NCBI RefSeq assembly: GCF_000424285.1
Contig: NZ_AUJP01000011.1
Coordinates: 1-64,000, forward strand
Origin: Butyrivibrio sp. MB2005
GTDB lineage: Bacteria; Bacillota; Clostridia; Lachnospirales; Lachnospiraceae
Direction of reading: 5' to 3'
DNA: 64,000 nucleotides
In this document: piece by piece, positions 1 to 9,504 of the stretch
Layout of the letters: the number at the start of each line of letters is the position of its first letter
Numbering within the stretch: the first letter of the stretch is position 1
Notes under the pieces: model-generated
The model's input: the letters and a program-made list of their open reading frames with translations, nothing else
Told to the model about the DNA's origin: nothing
Databases searched by the model: none
Translations under genes and position numbers: made by a program

Positions 1-214
1 TTTTGAAATCCTGCAGAAGAAGTATCTGCAATAGATAAACAAGATGCATTAAACATGCGAGAAAGATAATAGCATGACAAAAAATTTAATGCAAGCTCTG
101 ACTATCAAAAAATCCAAAAAGTTATTTTTTTATCAATTTAATTAAAGTATAATAAAACGGTTGAGGGGACAATATGACATAGAGATATGTCTATATAAGG
201 AGGAGAAGAAAGAA

Positions 215-1240
215 ATGGGGAGAATTTCTAAATTGATTCCTGTGCTCTCACGTATCGTGATGTTCATCGGAATCATCATGGTCTTCATGACCACAAACTT
301 TAAGTCTGAAGCGGCTATGGATGTGGATGACATAGCGCAAATAAATCAGACTATGACTTCTGTCACTGTTGAGTTACACCCGAAGTTAGTAAAGCAAGTA
401 AAAACGATCCGCTATGGTATCTGTGAGATTACCAAAGGTATGGAGACTATTAAAGCAGCTGATGCAGCCGATGCGCAGGCTAATAGTAAGAATGGTATTT
501 CCTGCAAGCTTTCAGGCAATACTTATACCTTCAATAATCTTAAGCCGGGAACGAGTTATTATATATGTTTTGGATATAACGACTACAAGCATGATACATT
601 CAGACATAAGATAACTACTTTGCCTGATAAGCCGACAGGAGTAAAGGCTTATGCATACAGTACTATTAGTACTACTTTGAAGGTGGACTACAGATCCGGT
701 GTCAACGAATATAAGTATTCACTTTACAACGCTGAGGATGAGCTTGTTGACAAGGGTAGAGTGGGCAATAACACCTATGCTGGTACAGTTGATTTTTATA
801 CAAAATATAAGGATTTTCCCAGTGTTAAGAAGTTGGTTCTTACACCTGTAGCTGAAATCAACTCAAAGGATTATTACGGTGAGAGTGTTACCACTTACAT
901 CATTGATCAGCCCGATATTGTACGTGGTGCCAAGAAAAGAGCATGCACACTCAAAAACGGAAAGCTTTCTTTATCCTGGTATAAGGTAGATGGCGCCACC
1001 GGATATGATATTTATATTTCTGAAAACAGAACAAGTGGCTATGAAAAGGCAGCTACCGTTAAGGGTAAAAATGATTCAGTCACCATCAAAAAGTGCCACA
1101 AGAAAAAGATAAAGAAAAATAAGACATACTACGTTTCCATCAGACCCAAGTATAAAAAGAACGGTACTACATATACCGCCCATAATATTGTTGTGTGGGA
1201 AGTATCTAAAAAAGGGTCCAAAATCTGGCGTAACGACTAA
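215..1240 (+). CDS. Secreted fibronectin type III-like protein
   Basis: Predicted exported protein of 341 residues. The reading frame is open from a TTG at 161, but ATG 215 is chosen because the ribosome binding site AAGGAGGAG (about 197-205) precedes it and the protein then opens with a signal peptide: basic start (MGRISK), hydrophobic core, and an Ala-rich cut region near SEAA. Two beta-rich segments follow, about residues 35-140 and 240-340. The second, with KLSLSWYKVDGATGYDIYIS, looks like a fibronectin type III fold; the C-terminus is Lys-rich. No catalytic motif is seen. A TATAAT box lies at 148-153 but its -35 is poor. It heads a run of three exported proteins, so a cell-surface role is inferred. 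The specific function is unknown. Confidence 0.75.
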   Translation: MGRISKLIPVLSRIVMFIGIIMVFMTTNFKSEAAMDVDDIAQINQTMTSVTVELHPKLVKQVKTIRYGICEITKGMETIKAADAADAQANSKNGISCKLSGNTYTFNNLKPGTSYYICFGYNDYKHDTFRHKITTLPDKPTGVKAYAYSTISTTLKVDYRSGVNEYKYSLYNAEDELVDKGRVGNNTYAGTVDFYTKYKDFPSVKKLVLTPVAEINSKDYYGESVTTYIIDQPDIVRGAKKRACTLKNGKLSLSWYKVDGATGYDIYISENRTSGYEKAATVKGKNDSVTIKKCHKKKIKKNKTYYVSIRPKYKKNGTTYTAHNIVVWEVSKKGSKIWRND

Positions 1241-1257
1241 TATTGAAAGGGAAACAA

Positions 1258-2193
1258 ATGAAAAACAAAATGAAGAAATATAGTTTAGGCATTCTAGGCG
1301 CACTTGCGTGCATTTTACTTTTTATAGCAGGACCGGGAAGGATAGAAGCAAAGGCTGAGTTCTCGCTTCCATATAAGGATTCTGTATTTGAGTACTATGT
1401 ATATCCGGACAGCAATGCATTTACAATCACTAAGCTTCGCTCTAATGCTGCTACGATTACTATTCCTAAAACAATTACATACAACGGCAGACAGCTTCAT
1501 CTCTATGAAGACATGAGCCAGCCTATCTCTTACAATCTTTTCAAAGATAAGAAAAATGTTAAGAAGGTAATATATTCAGAGGGTATAGAGAGGATATATG
1601 GTTGTCAGAATGCAGGCAGCGTTCAGACAGTAGTACTTCCAAACTCAACAAAGTATATTGATGCATATGCTTTCTATGACTGTACATCTCTTACAAATAT
1701 AAATATTCCTGACGGGATTTATCATATTGGAAACTCTGCTTTTTCCGGATCAGGCATCACAACATTAAAGGTTCCTTCTAAAGTGAGAAGAATAATGAGC
1801 AGTACCTTTAGCAGATGTAAAAATCTTGATACAGTAGAGATACCTAATGGAGTGACCAAAATCGGTAGTTCTGCCTTTGCTTTTTCAGGTATAAAAAGCA
1901 TAAGTCTTCCTAAGTCAGTAACAAGTATTGAAGACAGCGCTTTCAGAGATTGTGCAAATCTTGCAACCGTAAAGATATCATCAAAAGTTGAGTATATCGA
2001 GCAGCTTGCCTTTATGAACTGCACATCTCTTAAATCATTTTCAATAAAGAGCACTAAGCTTAAGCGTGTGGGTTATGATGCATTTAAGGCTACTCCCAAG
2101 AAGGTAAAGTTCTCTCTTCCAAAGAGCAAGAGATCTTCCTATAAAAGTATGCTGAAAAAGGCCGGCGCATCAAAGAAGGCTAAATTCAAGTAA
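1258..2193 (+). CDS. Secreted leucine-rich repeat (BspA-type) protein
   Basis: Exported LRR_5/BspA-type protein of 311 residues. ATG 1258 is preferred over an in-frame TTG at 1243 because GAAAGGG sits just upstream of it. The N-terminus is a signal peptide (MKNKMKKYSLG, hydrophobic stretch, then EAKAEF). From about residue 115 there are repeats of about 23 residues with the pattern 'IPNGVTKIGSSAFAFSGI', 'LPKSVTSIEDSAFRDCANL', typical of this family, which often mediates adhesion or substrate binding in gut and rumen bacteria. The C-terminus is short and Lys/Ser-rich with no obvious cell-wall anchor. The gene is 17 bases after the preceding one and 10 bases before the clostripain gene, so the three are probably co-transcribed. 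Confidence 0.85.
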   Translation: MKNKMKKYSLGILGALACILLFIAGPGRIEAKAEFSLPYKDSVFEYYVYPDSNAFTITKLRSNAATITIPKTITYNGRQLHLYEDMSQPISYNLFKDKKNVKKVIYSEGIERIYGCQNAGSVQTVVLPNSTKYIDAYAFYDCTSLTNINIPDGIYHIGNSAFSGSGITTLKVPSKVRRIMSSTFSRCKNLDTVEIPNGVTKIGSSAFAFSGIKSISLPKSVTSIEDSAFRDCANLATVKISSKVEYIEQLAFMNCTSLKSFSIKSTKLKRVGYDAFKATPKKVKFSLPKSKRSSYKSMLKKAGASKKAKFK

Positions 2194-2203
2194 TGAGGGG
2201 ATT

Positions 2204-3886
2204 ATGTGGCGTAAATTAAAAAAGATCGCTGTTACAATACTGGCGGTACTTGGCGTACTGTTCATAATAATTATGCTTATGCCGGATGATGAGGAACAAG
2301 AGGACCGTCCAAGAGAAGAGGCGGAGGTTACTTCAGACATTGAGGAAAGTGCATCTGCTGAGAGCTCTGTGGTAGAACAGACTCCGGCAGATGCAGCGCC
2401 TTCGGAAGTAGAGACTATCTCGGTTGGCGTAGAGGCTAAATCAGCTACCATAATGATTTATATGAACGGTTCAGATCTTGAGACCAACGCAGGAGAAGCA
2501 ACGGATGACATATCTGAGATGATTTCATCCGGAATAGGCGATAATGTAAATGTAATAATTCAGACCATGGGAACCAAGGAGTGGCAGAATTATGGCATTT
2601 CATCAAATACAGCCCAGACCTATAAAATTGAGAACGGCGATCTTACGCTTGTTAGGGATAATCTTGGACAGCTTGACTGTACATCAAAGGATACTTTGTC
2701 TGAATTTATCGGCTTTTGCAAAGATAACTATTCTGCGGAACGCTATATTTTCATTTTTTGGAACCACGGCGGCGGTCCGGTATACGGATTTGGATATGAT
2801 GAATGGCAGCCGGAGGAGTCAAGTCTTACCATTGCTGAGATGGCAGCAGCTTTTTCTGAGCACAGTGATATATATTTTGACATTATCGGTATGGACTGCT
2901 GCATTATGGCCAATCTTGAGACCTGCTATGCACTGTCACCCTTTTGCAGATATACGCTTTTATCAGAGGATTTTGAATCGGGACTTGGCTGGAGTTACAC
3001 AGCCTGGATGAAGAACCTTGAGGAGAATCCCGGCATATCGGCACCTCTTCTTGGTAAAAATATAATTGATGACATCATAAGCGATAACGAAGACAGCTTT
3101 ATCGGAGATTCTGCCTGCATTGGACTTTTTAACGAGTCCACCATAAGGAATCTTTTTGCAGCCTGGAAAGCTTATGCCTATAAGAATGAGGAAGCTCTCC
3201 TTAATAAGAACTACAGTAAAAATCACATGGCCAAGGGTCGCATGAGCAAAGGCTTTTGGGATATGTGGGGATTAGATGACAGTGATGTTACTTTGTCTGA
3301 TTATTACATAAGTGACATACTGGCGCTGGTGGAGGGTATTGACAGTAGCAGCAGTGAAGCAAAAGAACTTATGTCAGCCCTGAAGGCAGCGGTTTCCTAC
3401 TATGGTCATACCTCAGATAAAAACGAGCTTACCGGATTATCTGTATCTCTTCCATACGGCGATTCATATTTTTATGACCAGCTAAGAAGTGTTTATAGTG
3501 ATATAGATTTTGATGAAGATTATATAGATTGGCTTGAAGGTTTTGTATACACGGTAAGTTATGACGACTACTATGATTACGACAGCTTTGAAGATAGCTG
3601 GGGCGGCTGGGGCGCCTATGAAGATGAGTACGGTGGTAATATAAGCGGTGGCGGATCCTGCGAATATGGATATGATTACGACACCGGCGATTATTACGGC
3701 TATGGAGATGAGTGGGCGGCAGATAACTGGATTTACGACTATGAAGAGGAAATCTGGTACCTGTATGAAAATGAAACCCTGTATCTCTATGATGATATGA
3801 CCGATACGACCTATTATTATGATGAAGATGCGGATGAGCTATACTATTATGACGAGAGCAGGGATGACTGGTTCCCGGCAGATTGA
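2204..3886 (+). CDS. Clostripain family (C11) cysteine peptidase with acidic Tyr-rich tail
   Basis: Membrane-anchored or secreted C11 cysteine peptidase, 560 residues. Residues 1-25 form a signal anchor (MWRKLKK then a hydrophobic run), followed by an acidic, Ala/Ser-rich linker to about residue 78. The peptidase domain carries the family signatures IMIYMNGSDLE (about 84-94), FWNHGGG with probable catalytic His188, and IGMDCCIMAN with probable catalytic Cys233. This family cleaves after basic residues, mostly Arg. The last 110 residues (about 450-560) are strikingly rich in Tyr, Asp, Glu, Trp and Gly and contain no recognisable domain. ATG 2204 follows GAGGGG. It is last in the exported-protein run; the T-box promoter starts about 30 bases after its stop. 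Confidence 0.85.
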   Translation: MWRKLKKIAVTILAVLGVLFIIIMLMPDDEEQEDRPREEAEVTSDIEESASAESSVVEQTPADAAPSEVETISVGVEAKSATIMIYMNGSDLETNAGEATDDISEMISSGIGDNVNVIIQTMGTKEWQNYGISSNTAQTYKIENGDLTLVRDNLGQLDCTSKDTLSEFIGFCKDNYSAERYIFIFWNHGGGPVYGFGYDEWQPEESSLTIAEMAAAFSEHSDIYFDIIGMDCCIMANLETCYALSPFCRYTLLSEDFESGLGWSYTAWMKNLEENPGISAPLLGKNIIDDIISDNEDSFIGDSACIGLFNESTIRNLFAAWKAYAYKNEEALLNKNYSKNHMAKGRMSKGFWDMWGLDDSDVTLSDYYISDILALVEGIDSSSSEAKELMSALKAAVSYYGHTSDKNELTGLSVSLPYGDSYFYDQLRSVYSDIDFDEDYIDWLEGFVYTVSYDDYYDYDSFEDSWGGWGAYEDEYGGNISGGGSCEYGYDYDTGDYYGYGDEWAADNWIYDYEEEIWYLYENETLYLYDDMTDTTYYYDEDADELYYYDESRDDWFPAD

Positions 3887-3913
3887 GGCTTCAGAATTTA
3901 AAGGTAAGTTTGC

Positions 3914-3942
3914 TTGACTTTTCCTTATCCCATCGTTAAACT
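3914..3942 (+). promoter_or_regulatory. SigA-type promoter for the pheST T-box transcript
   Basis: TTGACT (3914-3919), a 17-base spacer and TAAACT (3937-3942) give a good vegetative promoter directly upstream of the T-box leader. Transcription would begin near 3949. Confidence 0.7.
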
Positions 3943-3948
3943 ATTGTG

Positions 3949-4174
3949 AAGAGCGTTGAGGATGTGGGGCTTGCCCCGGGATGTTCTGTTTTCCTATTCC
4001 AGAGAGATGAGTCACTGGCTGAGAGCTCATCAGGTAAAGACAGTTCGGAAATTTCGCATCGGAGCTACAATTTAATGAAATTAAGTGTCTGCCATGTTTT
4101 TTGTGGCAGGAATCAGGGTGGTACCGCGGATTATATTCGTCCCTTACATCTAAAAGATGTGAGGGACTTTTTTA
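3949..4174 (+). promoter_or_regulatory. T-box leader (tRNA-Phe sensing) upstream of pheST
   Basis: Transcriptional T-box riboswitch. The hallmark T-box AGGGTGGTACCGCG is at 4115-4128, and an intrinsic terminator follows (arms 4139-4151 and 4155-4167, then a T run at 4168-4173). The 5' part of the terminator (TCGTCCCT) can pair with the T-box to form the antiterminator. The upstream region (about 3950-4070) has the size of a stem I domain. A plausible specifier codon is TTC (Phe) at 4053-4055; another TTC is at 4044-4046. Uncharged tRNA-Phe would bind the specifier and T-box and allow read-through into pheS and pheT, which fits the downstream genes. The exact stem I fold was not computed. Confidence 0.93.
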
Positions 4175-4197
4175 TCTTTATTTTTCAGGAGGTAAAC

Positions 4198-5220
4198 ATG
4201 ATTAAAGAGCAATTAGACAAAATCAGGGAGAGCGCACTTAAGCAGATCGAAGAGACCGAAGGTCTTGATATGCTTAACGACATTCGCGTTAATATCCTTG
4301 GCAAAAAGGGTGAACTTACAAGTATCCTTAAAAGTATGAAGGACGTAGCACCTGAGGACAGACCTAAGGTTGGCCAGATGGTAAATGATGTTCGCCAGGA
4401 GATTGAGAATATTCTTGAGGATACCAAGAAGAAAATGGAAGCAGCTGCCAGAGAGGCAAAGCTTGCCAGCGAGACAATAGACGTTACACTTCCTGCAAAG
4501 AAGAATAATGTAGGACATCGTCATCCCAATACTATTACACTTGAGGATGTAGAAAATGTGTTCATCGGAATGGGTTACGAAGTAGCTGAGGGTCCTGAGG
4601 TTGAGAAGGATTATTATAACTTCGAGGCACTTAACATTCCCGCTGACCACCCTGCAAAGGATGAGCAGGATACATTTTATATAACAGGAGACCTTCTTCT
4701 TCGTACACAGACTTCATCCACTCAGGTTCATGAGATGGAAAAGGGTAAGCTTCCTATTAAGATGATCGCACCCGGTCGTGTATTCAGAGCAGATGAGGTT
4801 GATGCAACACACAGCCCCAGCTTCCACCAGATTGAAGGTCTTGTAATCGATAAGGACATCACATTTGCAGATCTTAAGGGAACTCTTGCTGAGTTCGCAA
4901 AGGAGATATTCGGAGAGGATGTTAAGGTTAAATTCCGTCCTCATCACTTCCCTTTCACAGAGCCTTCTGCTGAGATGGACGTAAGCTGCTTCAAGTGCGG
5001 CGGAAAAGGCTGCCGTTTCTGTAAGGGCGAAGGCTGGATTGAGATCCTTGGCTGCGGAATGGTACACCCTCACGTTCTTGAGATGAGCGGTATCAATCCC
5101 GAAGAGTACACAGGCTTCGCATTCGGTCTCGGTCTCGAGCGAATCGCAGTGCTTAAATATGAGATAGATGACATGAGATTACTTTACGAGAACGATATTC
5201 GTTTTCTTGAGCAGTTCTAA
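4198..5220 (+). CDS. pheS: Phenylalanyl-tRNA synthetase alpha subunit
   Basis: Catalytic alpha subunit of the (alpha-beta)2 phenylalanine-tRNA ligase, which charges tRNA-Phe in the cytoplasm. It has 340 residues, normal for bacteria. The N-terminal coiled-coil arm is about residues 1-90. The class II core follows, with motif 2 ([19 protein letters not shown]) and motif 3 ([14 protein letters not shown]). The Cys-rich strip [12 protein letters not shown] before GMVHPHVLE is normal for bacterial PheS. ATG 4198 follows CAGGAGGT. An open frame extends back to a GTG at 3946, but that stretch is the T-box leader and is not coding. It is regulated by the T-box and probably co-transcribed with pheT, 15 bases downstream. 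Confidence 0.97.
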   Translation: MIKEQLDKIRESALKQIEETEGLDMLNDIRVNILGKKGELTSILKSMKDVAPEDRPKVGQMVNDVRQEIENILEDTKKKMEAAAREAKLASETIDVTLPAKKNNVGHRHPNTITLEDVENVFIGMGYEVAEGPEVEKDYYNFEALNIPADHPAKDEQDTFYITGDLLLRTQTSSTQVHEMEKGKLPIKMIAPGRVFRADEVDATHSPSFHQIEGLVIDKDITFADLKGTLAEFAKEIFGEDVKVKFRPHHFPFTEPSAEMDVSCFKCGGKGCRFCKGEGWIEILGCGMVHPHVLEMSGINPEEYTGFAFGLGLERIAVLKYEIDDMRLLYENDIRFLEQF

Positions 5221-5235
5221 TTTGGGAGGTTAAGA

Positions 5236-7656
5236 ATGGACGCATCATTATCATGGATAAAAGCATATGTACCGGATTTAAATGCAAGTGATCAGGAGAT
5301 CCTTGATGCACTTACTCTTTCCGGAACAAAGGGCGAGGGATTCCATCGCCTCGATAAAAACTTAGAGAAAATCGTAGTAGGTCAGATCGACAAGATCGAG
5401 CAGCATCCCGATGCTGATAAGCTTGTTATCTGTCAGGTGAACATTGGATCAGAGAAGATTCAGATCGTAACAGGCGCTAAGAACATGAAGGAAGGCGATA
5501 AGGTTCCTGTTGTTCTTGACGGAGGAAGAGTTGCCGGCGGACATGACGGAAGCCCTAATCCCGAAGAAGGAATTAAGATTAAAGCAGGTAAGCTTCGCGG
5601 AATCGAGAGTTACGGTATGATGTGCTCTATTGAAGAGCTTGGTTCATCAAAGGATTTCTATCCGGATGCTCCTGAGGACGGACTTTACATCCTTCCCGAG
5701 GATACAGAGGTAGGAGCAGATGCAGTAGAGGTTCTCGGACTTCATGACACTGTATTTGAATTTGAGGTAACAAGTAACCGTGTAGACTGCTACAGCATTC
5801 TTGGTATCGCAAGAGAAGCAGCTGCAACATTCAAGCTTCCCTTCAAGGCTCCCGAAGTTAAGGTTGAGGAGACAGATGAGAAAGCTTCTGATTATATCTC
5901 AGTTGAGATTAAGGATACAGACCTTTGCTCACGTTACTGCGCAAGAGTAGTAAAAGATGTTAAGATCGGACCTTCACCCGAGTGGATGCAGAGAAGACTT
6001 GCTGCCAACGGTGTAAGACCTATCAATAATATCGTAGATATCACAAACTATGTAATGCTTGAATATGGTCAGCCTATGCACGCTTTTGATCTTTCAACTA
6101 TCGCTGGTAATAAGATCGTCGTACAGCGCGCTAAGGACGGCGAGAAGTTTGTAACGCTTGACGGACAGGAGAGAACTCTTGACAGTGAAGTAATCATGAT
6201 CTGTGACGGCGAGAAAGAAGTTGCTGTCGGCGGTATCATGGGTGGTGAGAACTCTATGATCACAGAGGATGCTACTACAGTTCTTTTTGAGGCAGCTACC
6301 TTCAACGGACCCAACATCCGTAAGAGCTCAAAGAGAATCGGACTTCGTACAGATGCATCAGGATTCTTTGAAAAGGGTCTTGATCCCAACAATGCAGAGG
6401 ATGCTATCAACCGTGCATGCCAGCTTGTAAACGAGCTCGGCTGTGGTAAGGTTACACAGGGCATTGTTGAGGTTAAATCTCCAATCAAGCCTCTTAACAG
6501 AATTAAGTTTGAGCCTGAGAAGATCAACAAGCTTCTTGGTACAGATATTGACAGACAGACAATGCTTGATATTTTCGCAAGAGAAGAGCTTTCCTATGAT
6601 GAAGCGGCAAATGAGATCATCATTCCCAGCTTCAGACAGGATCTTATCGGTATGTGCGATATAGCAGAAGAAGTTGCTAGATTTTGGGGATATGACAAGA
6701 TTCCTTCAACGCTTCCCAAGAATGCACCTACAACTGGTAAGCTTACCTTCAAGATGACAGTTGAGAAGACAGCAAGAGAGGTGGCTCAGTTCTGCGGATT
6801 TTCACAGGCATACGGATACTCTTTTGAGAGTCCCAAGGTATTTGATAAGCTTCTTTTGGCGCAGGATGCACCTGAGAGAAATGCTATTACAATTTCAAAT
6901 CCTATTGGAGAAGACTTCTCTATTATGAGAACAATTCCTCTTAACGTAATCCTTACAAGCCTTGCTACAAACTACAAGCGCAGAAATAAGGACGTTAAGC
7001 TTTATGAGATAGCAAATATCTACGTTGCAAAGGAGCTTCCTCTTAAGGAACTTCCCGATGAGAGAGCACAGTTTGTTCTCGGATTCTACGGAGAGGGCGA
7101 CTTCTTCTCAATGAAGGGTGCTGTTGAAGAGTTCCTTGGACAGATCGGCATGGCTGATGATCTTGAGTATGATGCTAAGGCTGGTAAGCCTTTCCTTCAT
7201 CCCGGTCGCCAGGCTTTAGTTTCATTCAAGGGTGAGACCATCGGATATCTTGGTGAAGTTCATCCTGAGGTTCTTGATAACTACGGAATCGGAACGAGAA
7301 CATATATTGCAGTTCTTGACCTTCCTGCAATCGTACCTCACGCAAATTACAACCGTGTATACACAGGAATTGCTAAGTTCCCTGCTGTTACCCGTGATAT
7401 CTCAATGGTTGTTCCTACAGCTGTTACTGCAGGCGAAATCGAGAAGATGATCAGACAGCGCGGTGGTAAGAAACTTGAGAAACTTGAGCTGTTCGATATC
7501 TATGAAGGATCACAGATAGAGAAGGGCTTCAAGTCAATGGCATATTCACTGGCCTTCAGAGACAAAGAGAAGACTCTTGCAGATGACGAAGTAAACGGTG
7601 CTATGAAGAAGATTCTCAACGGTCTTGAGAGCCTTAATATTAAACTTAGAAGTTAA
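5236..7656 (+). CDS. pheT: Phenylalanyl-tRNA synthetase beta subunit
   Basis: Beta subunit of phenylalanine-tRNA ligase, 806 residues, standard length. Visible domains in order: B1 and the EMAP/OB tRNA-binding domain (about 40-155), B3/B4 editing domain (about 210-390, which clears mischarged Tyr-tRNA-Phe), B5 (about 400-475), the catalytic-like core, and the C-terminal ferredoxin-fold anticodon-binding domain (about 710-806, beginning FPAVTRDISMVV). ATG 5236 follows GGGAGGT. Its partner pheS lies immediately upstream and both should be under T-box control. A palindromic repeat island begins 7 bases after the stop. Confidence 0.97.
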   Translation: MDASLSWIKAYVPDLNASDQEILDALTLSGTKGEGFHRLDKNLEKIVVGQIDKIEQHPDADKLVICQVNIGSEKIQIVTGAKNMKEGDKVPVVLDGGRVAGGHDGSPNPEEGIKIKAGKLRGIESYGMMCSIEELGSSKDFYPDAPEDGLYILPEDTEVGADAVEVLGLHDTVFEFEVTSNRVDCYSILGIAREAAATFKLPFKAPEVKVEETDEKASDYISVEIKDTDLCSRYCARVVKDVKIGPSPEWMQRRLAANGVRPINNIVDITNYVMLEYGQPMHAFDLSTIAGNKIVVQRAKDGEKFVTLDGQERTLDSEVIMICDGEKEVAVGGIMGGENSMITEDATTVLFEAATFNGPNIRKSSKRIGLRTDASGFFEKGLDPNNAEDAINRACQLVNELGCGKVTQGIVEVKSPIKPLNRIKFEPEKINKLLGTDIDRQTMLDIFAREELSYDEAANEIIIPSFRQDLIGMCDIAEEVARFWGYDKIPSTLPKNAPTTGKLTFKMTVEKTAREVAQFCGFSQAYGYSFESPKVFDKLLLAQDAPERNAITISNPIGEDFSIMRTIPLNVILTSLATNYKRRNKDVKLYEIANIYVAKELPLKELPDERAQFVLGFYGEGDFFSMKGAVEEFLGQIGMADDLEYDAKAGKPFLHPGRQALVSFKGETIGYLGEVHPEVLDNYGIGTRTYIAVLDLPAIVPHANYNRVYTGIAKFPAVTRDISMVVPTAVTAGEIEKMIRQRGGKKLEKLELFDIYEGSQIEKGFKSMAYSLAFRDKEKTLADDEVNGAMKKILNGLESLNIKLRS

Positions 7657-7662
7657 TTAAAA

Positions 7663-7807
7663 CCCTCATCCGTCAGCTTCGCTGACACCTTCTCCCAAGG
7701 GAGAAGGCTAAAAAGTGTTCCCCTTTGGGGGAAGGTGCCCGTAGTGCAGATGGAAGGCTAAAAAGCCTTCCCCCTTTGGGGGAAGGTGCCCGAAGGGCGG
7801 ATGAGGG
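7663..7807. repeat. Palindromic repeat island, copy A
   Basis: A 145-bp island bounded by the inverted ends CCCTCATCCG and CGGATGAGGG. Inside are small palindromes: GTCAGCTTCGCTGAC, CCTTCTCCCAAGGGAGAAGG, and CTTCCCCCTTTGGGGGAAGG (about 7756-7790) with an imperfect copy near 7718-7737. The unit 'AAGGTGCCCG(A/T)AG' recurs after a hairpin. It has no coding potential and sits in a short gap between pheT and the aminopeptidase gene. A related copy lies on the other side of that gene (9324-9488). It resembles the REP/MITE-like intergenic repeats that are common in gut Firmicutes; family assignment is by memory, not search. Confidence 0.85.
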
Positions 7808-7822
7808 AAAAAGGAGTACACA

Positions 7823-9319
7823 ATGAAAAGAACAAATATATGGACAAAATATAATGCAAAGCAGCTTAAAGAGCTCGAAGCTTTTGCAGATAACTATAAG
7901 ACATTCCTTGATAATGCCAAGACAGAGCGTGAAGCTATCGACAGCATTGTCAACGAGATTGAGCAAGCAGGTTACCGCGAGCTTAACACTCTTATCGGAA
8001 AGAACACTAAGCTTAAGAAGGGTGACAAGGTATACAGCGTTTGGATGAATAAGTCTATCGCTATGTTCCAGATCGGTTCTGATCCACTTGAGACAGGTAT
8101 GAACATCTTAGGTGCTCATATCGATTCACCCAGAATGGATGTAAAGCAGAACCCACTTTATGAGGATACAAATATTGCTTATCTCGATACCCACTATTAT
8201 GGCGGTATCAAGAAGTATCTCTATGTTACAATTCCGCTTTCAATCCACGGCGTTGTAGTTAAGAAGGATGGCACAACAGTACAGCTTAACGTAGGTGAGG
8301 ACGAGGACGATCCGGTATTCTTCATCAGCGATCTTCTCATTCACCTTTCAGGCGATCTTATGAGCAAGAAGGCTGCTACAGTAGTTGAGGGCGAGGCTCT
8401 TGATCTTGTAATTGGAAGCAGACCTTTTGTAATTGAGAGCGATGAAAAGAAAAAGGCTGAAAAGAAGAACACAAAGCTTACAGACGGTCAGCAGTATGCA
8501 GTAGCATATGAGAAGGAAGAGAAGGAAGTAAGCGGCAAGGTTTCAGGTGCTGTTAAGCGCGGAATCCTTGGCATTCTTAATGACCTTTACGGAATCGAAG
8601 AGGAAGACTTCCTTTCAGCTGAGCTTGAAATCGTTCCTGCAGGAAAAGCAAGAGATGCAGGTTTTGACCGCTCAATGATCCTTGCTTACGGTCAGGACGA
8701 CAGAGTATGTGCTTATCCTTCAATGGAAGCACTTCTTGGTGTTAAGAATCTTAAGAGAACAGGCTGCTGCATCCTTGTTGATAAGGAAGAAATCGGAAGC
8801 GTTGGAGCTACCGGTATGCAGAGTAAATTCTTTGAGAACGCTGTTGCTGAGCTTATGAATCTCTGCGGTGATTACTCAGAGCTTAAACTTAGAAGATGCC
8901 TTGCAAATTCATGCATGCTTTCATCAGATGTTAATGCTGCATTTGATCCTATGTATGCAGGCCAGTTCGAGAAGAAAAACGCATCTCTCCTTGGCTATGG
9001 CCCTGTATTTAGTAAGTTTACAGGAAGCCGTGGAAAATCAGGCTCAAATGATGCTAATGCTGAGTACATCGCTCATCTCAGAAGCATCTTTGAAGAGGAT
9101 GACGTTGACTTCCAGATGGCAGAGCTTGGTAAGGTTGATGTAGGCGGTGGCGGAACTATCGCATATATCCTTGCTCTTTATGGAATGAATGTTATCGATG
9201 CAGGCGTAGCAGTCCTTAATATGCATGCTCCTTATGAAGCAACATCCAAGGCTGATATCTATGAGGCGCTCCGCCTGTATAAGACATTCTTAAATAAGGC
9301 CGGAATGACTAATATGTAA
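7823..9319 (+). CDS. M18 family aminopeptidase
   Basis: Cytoplasmic zinc aminopeptidase of the M18 (aspartyl aminopeptidase) family, 498 residues, which removes N-terminal residues from peptides, usually acidic ones. Metal-site motifs are visible: GAHIDSPRMD with His99, DKEEIGSVGATG carrying the catalytic and ligand Glu pair, SSDVNAAFDP, and near the C-terminus NMHAPYEATSKAD with the last His ligand. The length fits the Firmicute-type M18 proteins, which carry an extra dimer domain. ATG 7823 follows AAGGAG. The gene is framed by two palindromic repeat islands of the same family, so its transcript may have structured ends on both sides. Confidence 0.93.
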   Translation: MKRTNIWTKYNAKQLKELEAFADNYKTFLDNAKTEREAIDSIVNEIEQAGYRELNTLIGKNTKLKKGDKVYSVWMNKSIAMFQIGSDPLETGMNILGAHIDSPRMDVKQNPLYEDTNIAYLDTHYYGGIKKYLYVTIPLSIHGVVVKKDGTTVQLNVGEDEDDPVFFISDLLIHLSGDLMSKKAATVVEGEALDLVIGSRPFVIESDEKKKAEKKNTKLTDGQQYAVAYEKEEKEVSGKVSGAVKRGILGILNDLYGIEEEDFLSAELEIVPAGKARDAGFDRSMILAYGQDDRVCAYPSMEALLGVKNLKRTGCCILVDKEEIGSVGATGMQSKFFENAVAELMNLCGDYSELKLRRCLANSCMLSSDVNAAFDPMYAGQFEKKNASLLGYGPVFSKFTGSRGKSGSNDANAEYIAHLRSIFEEDDVDFQMAELGKVDVGGGGTIAYILALYGMNVIDAGVAVLNMHAPYEATSKADIYEALRLYKTFLNKAGMTNM

Positions 9320-9323
9320 AGCA

Positions 9324-9488
9324 CCCTCATCCGGCACTTCGTGCCACCTTCCCCCCCCCCTTTAGGGGGAAGGCAAAAAAATAGCCTTCTCCCCAGGGGG
9401 ATGGCAGGAAAAGAGCCTTTTCCCCAGGGGGAGGGCAAGAAAAGAGCCTTCTCCCTTGGGGAGAAGGTGCCCGAAGGGCGGATGAGGG
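9324..9488. repeat. Palindromic repeat island, copy B, with tandem hairpin units
   Basis: A 165-bp relative of the island at 7663-7807 with the same ends (CCCTCATCCG / CGGATGAGGG) and the same terminal GGTGCCCGAAGGGCGG. It holds GGCACTTCGTGCC, a run of ten C (9351-9360), and three tandem hairpin units of about 30 bp that each start AGCCTT(C/T)TCCC and are joined by purine-rich linkers (about 9381-9467). The units differ slightly, as expected from slippage expansion. Open frames reading across it are repeat translations and not genes. Confidence 0.85.
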
Positions 9489-9504
9489 ATATTAGGAGAA
9501 AATA

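Noticed and set aside
2..34. Possible 3' end of an upstream gene (FEILQKKYLQ then TAG)
   Set aside because: Only ten codons are visible at the edge and other frames stop equally early, so coding cannot be supported.
3946..4197. N-terminal extension of pheS from a GTG start
   Set aside because: This stretch is the T-box leader including its terminator; the true ATG 4198 has an AGGAGG site and matches family length.
7663..9488. CRISPR array
   Set aside because: The repeated units are palindromic hairpins without regular unique spacers, and no cas genes are present.
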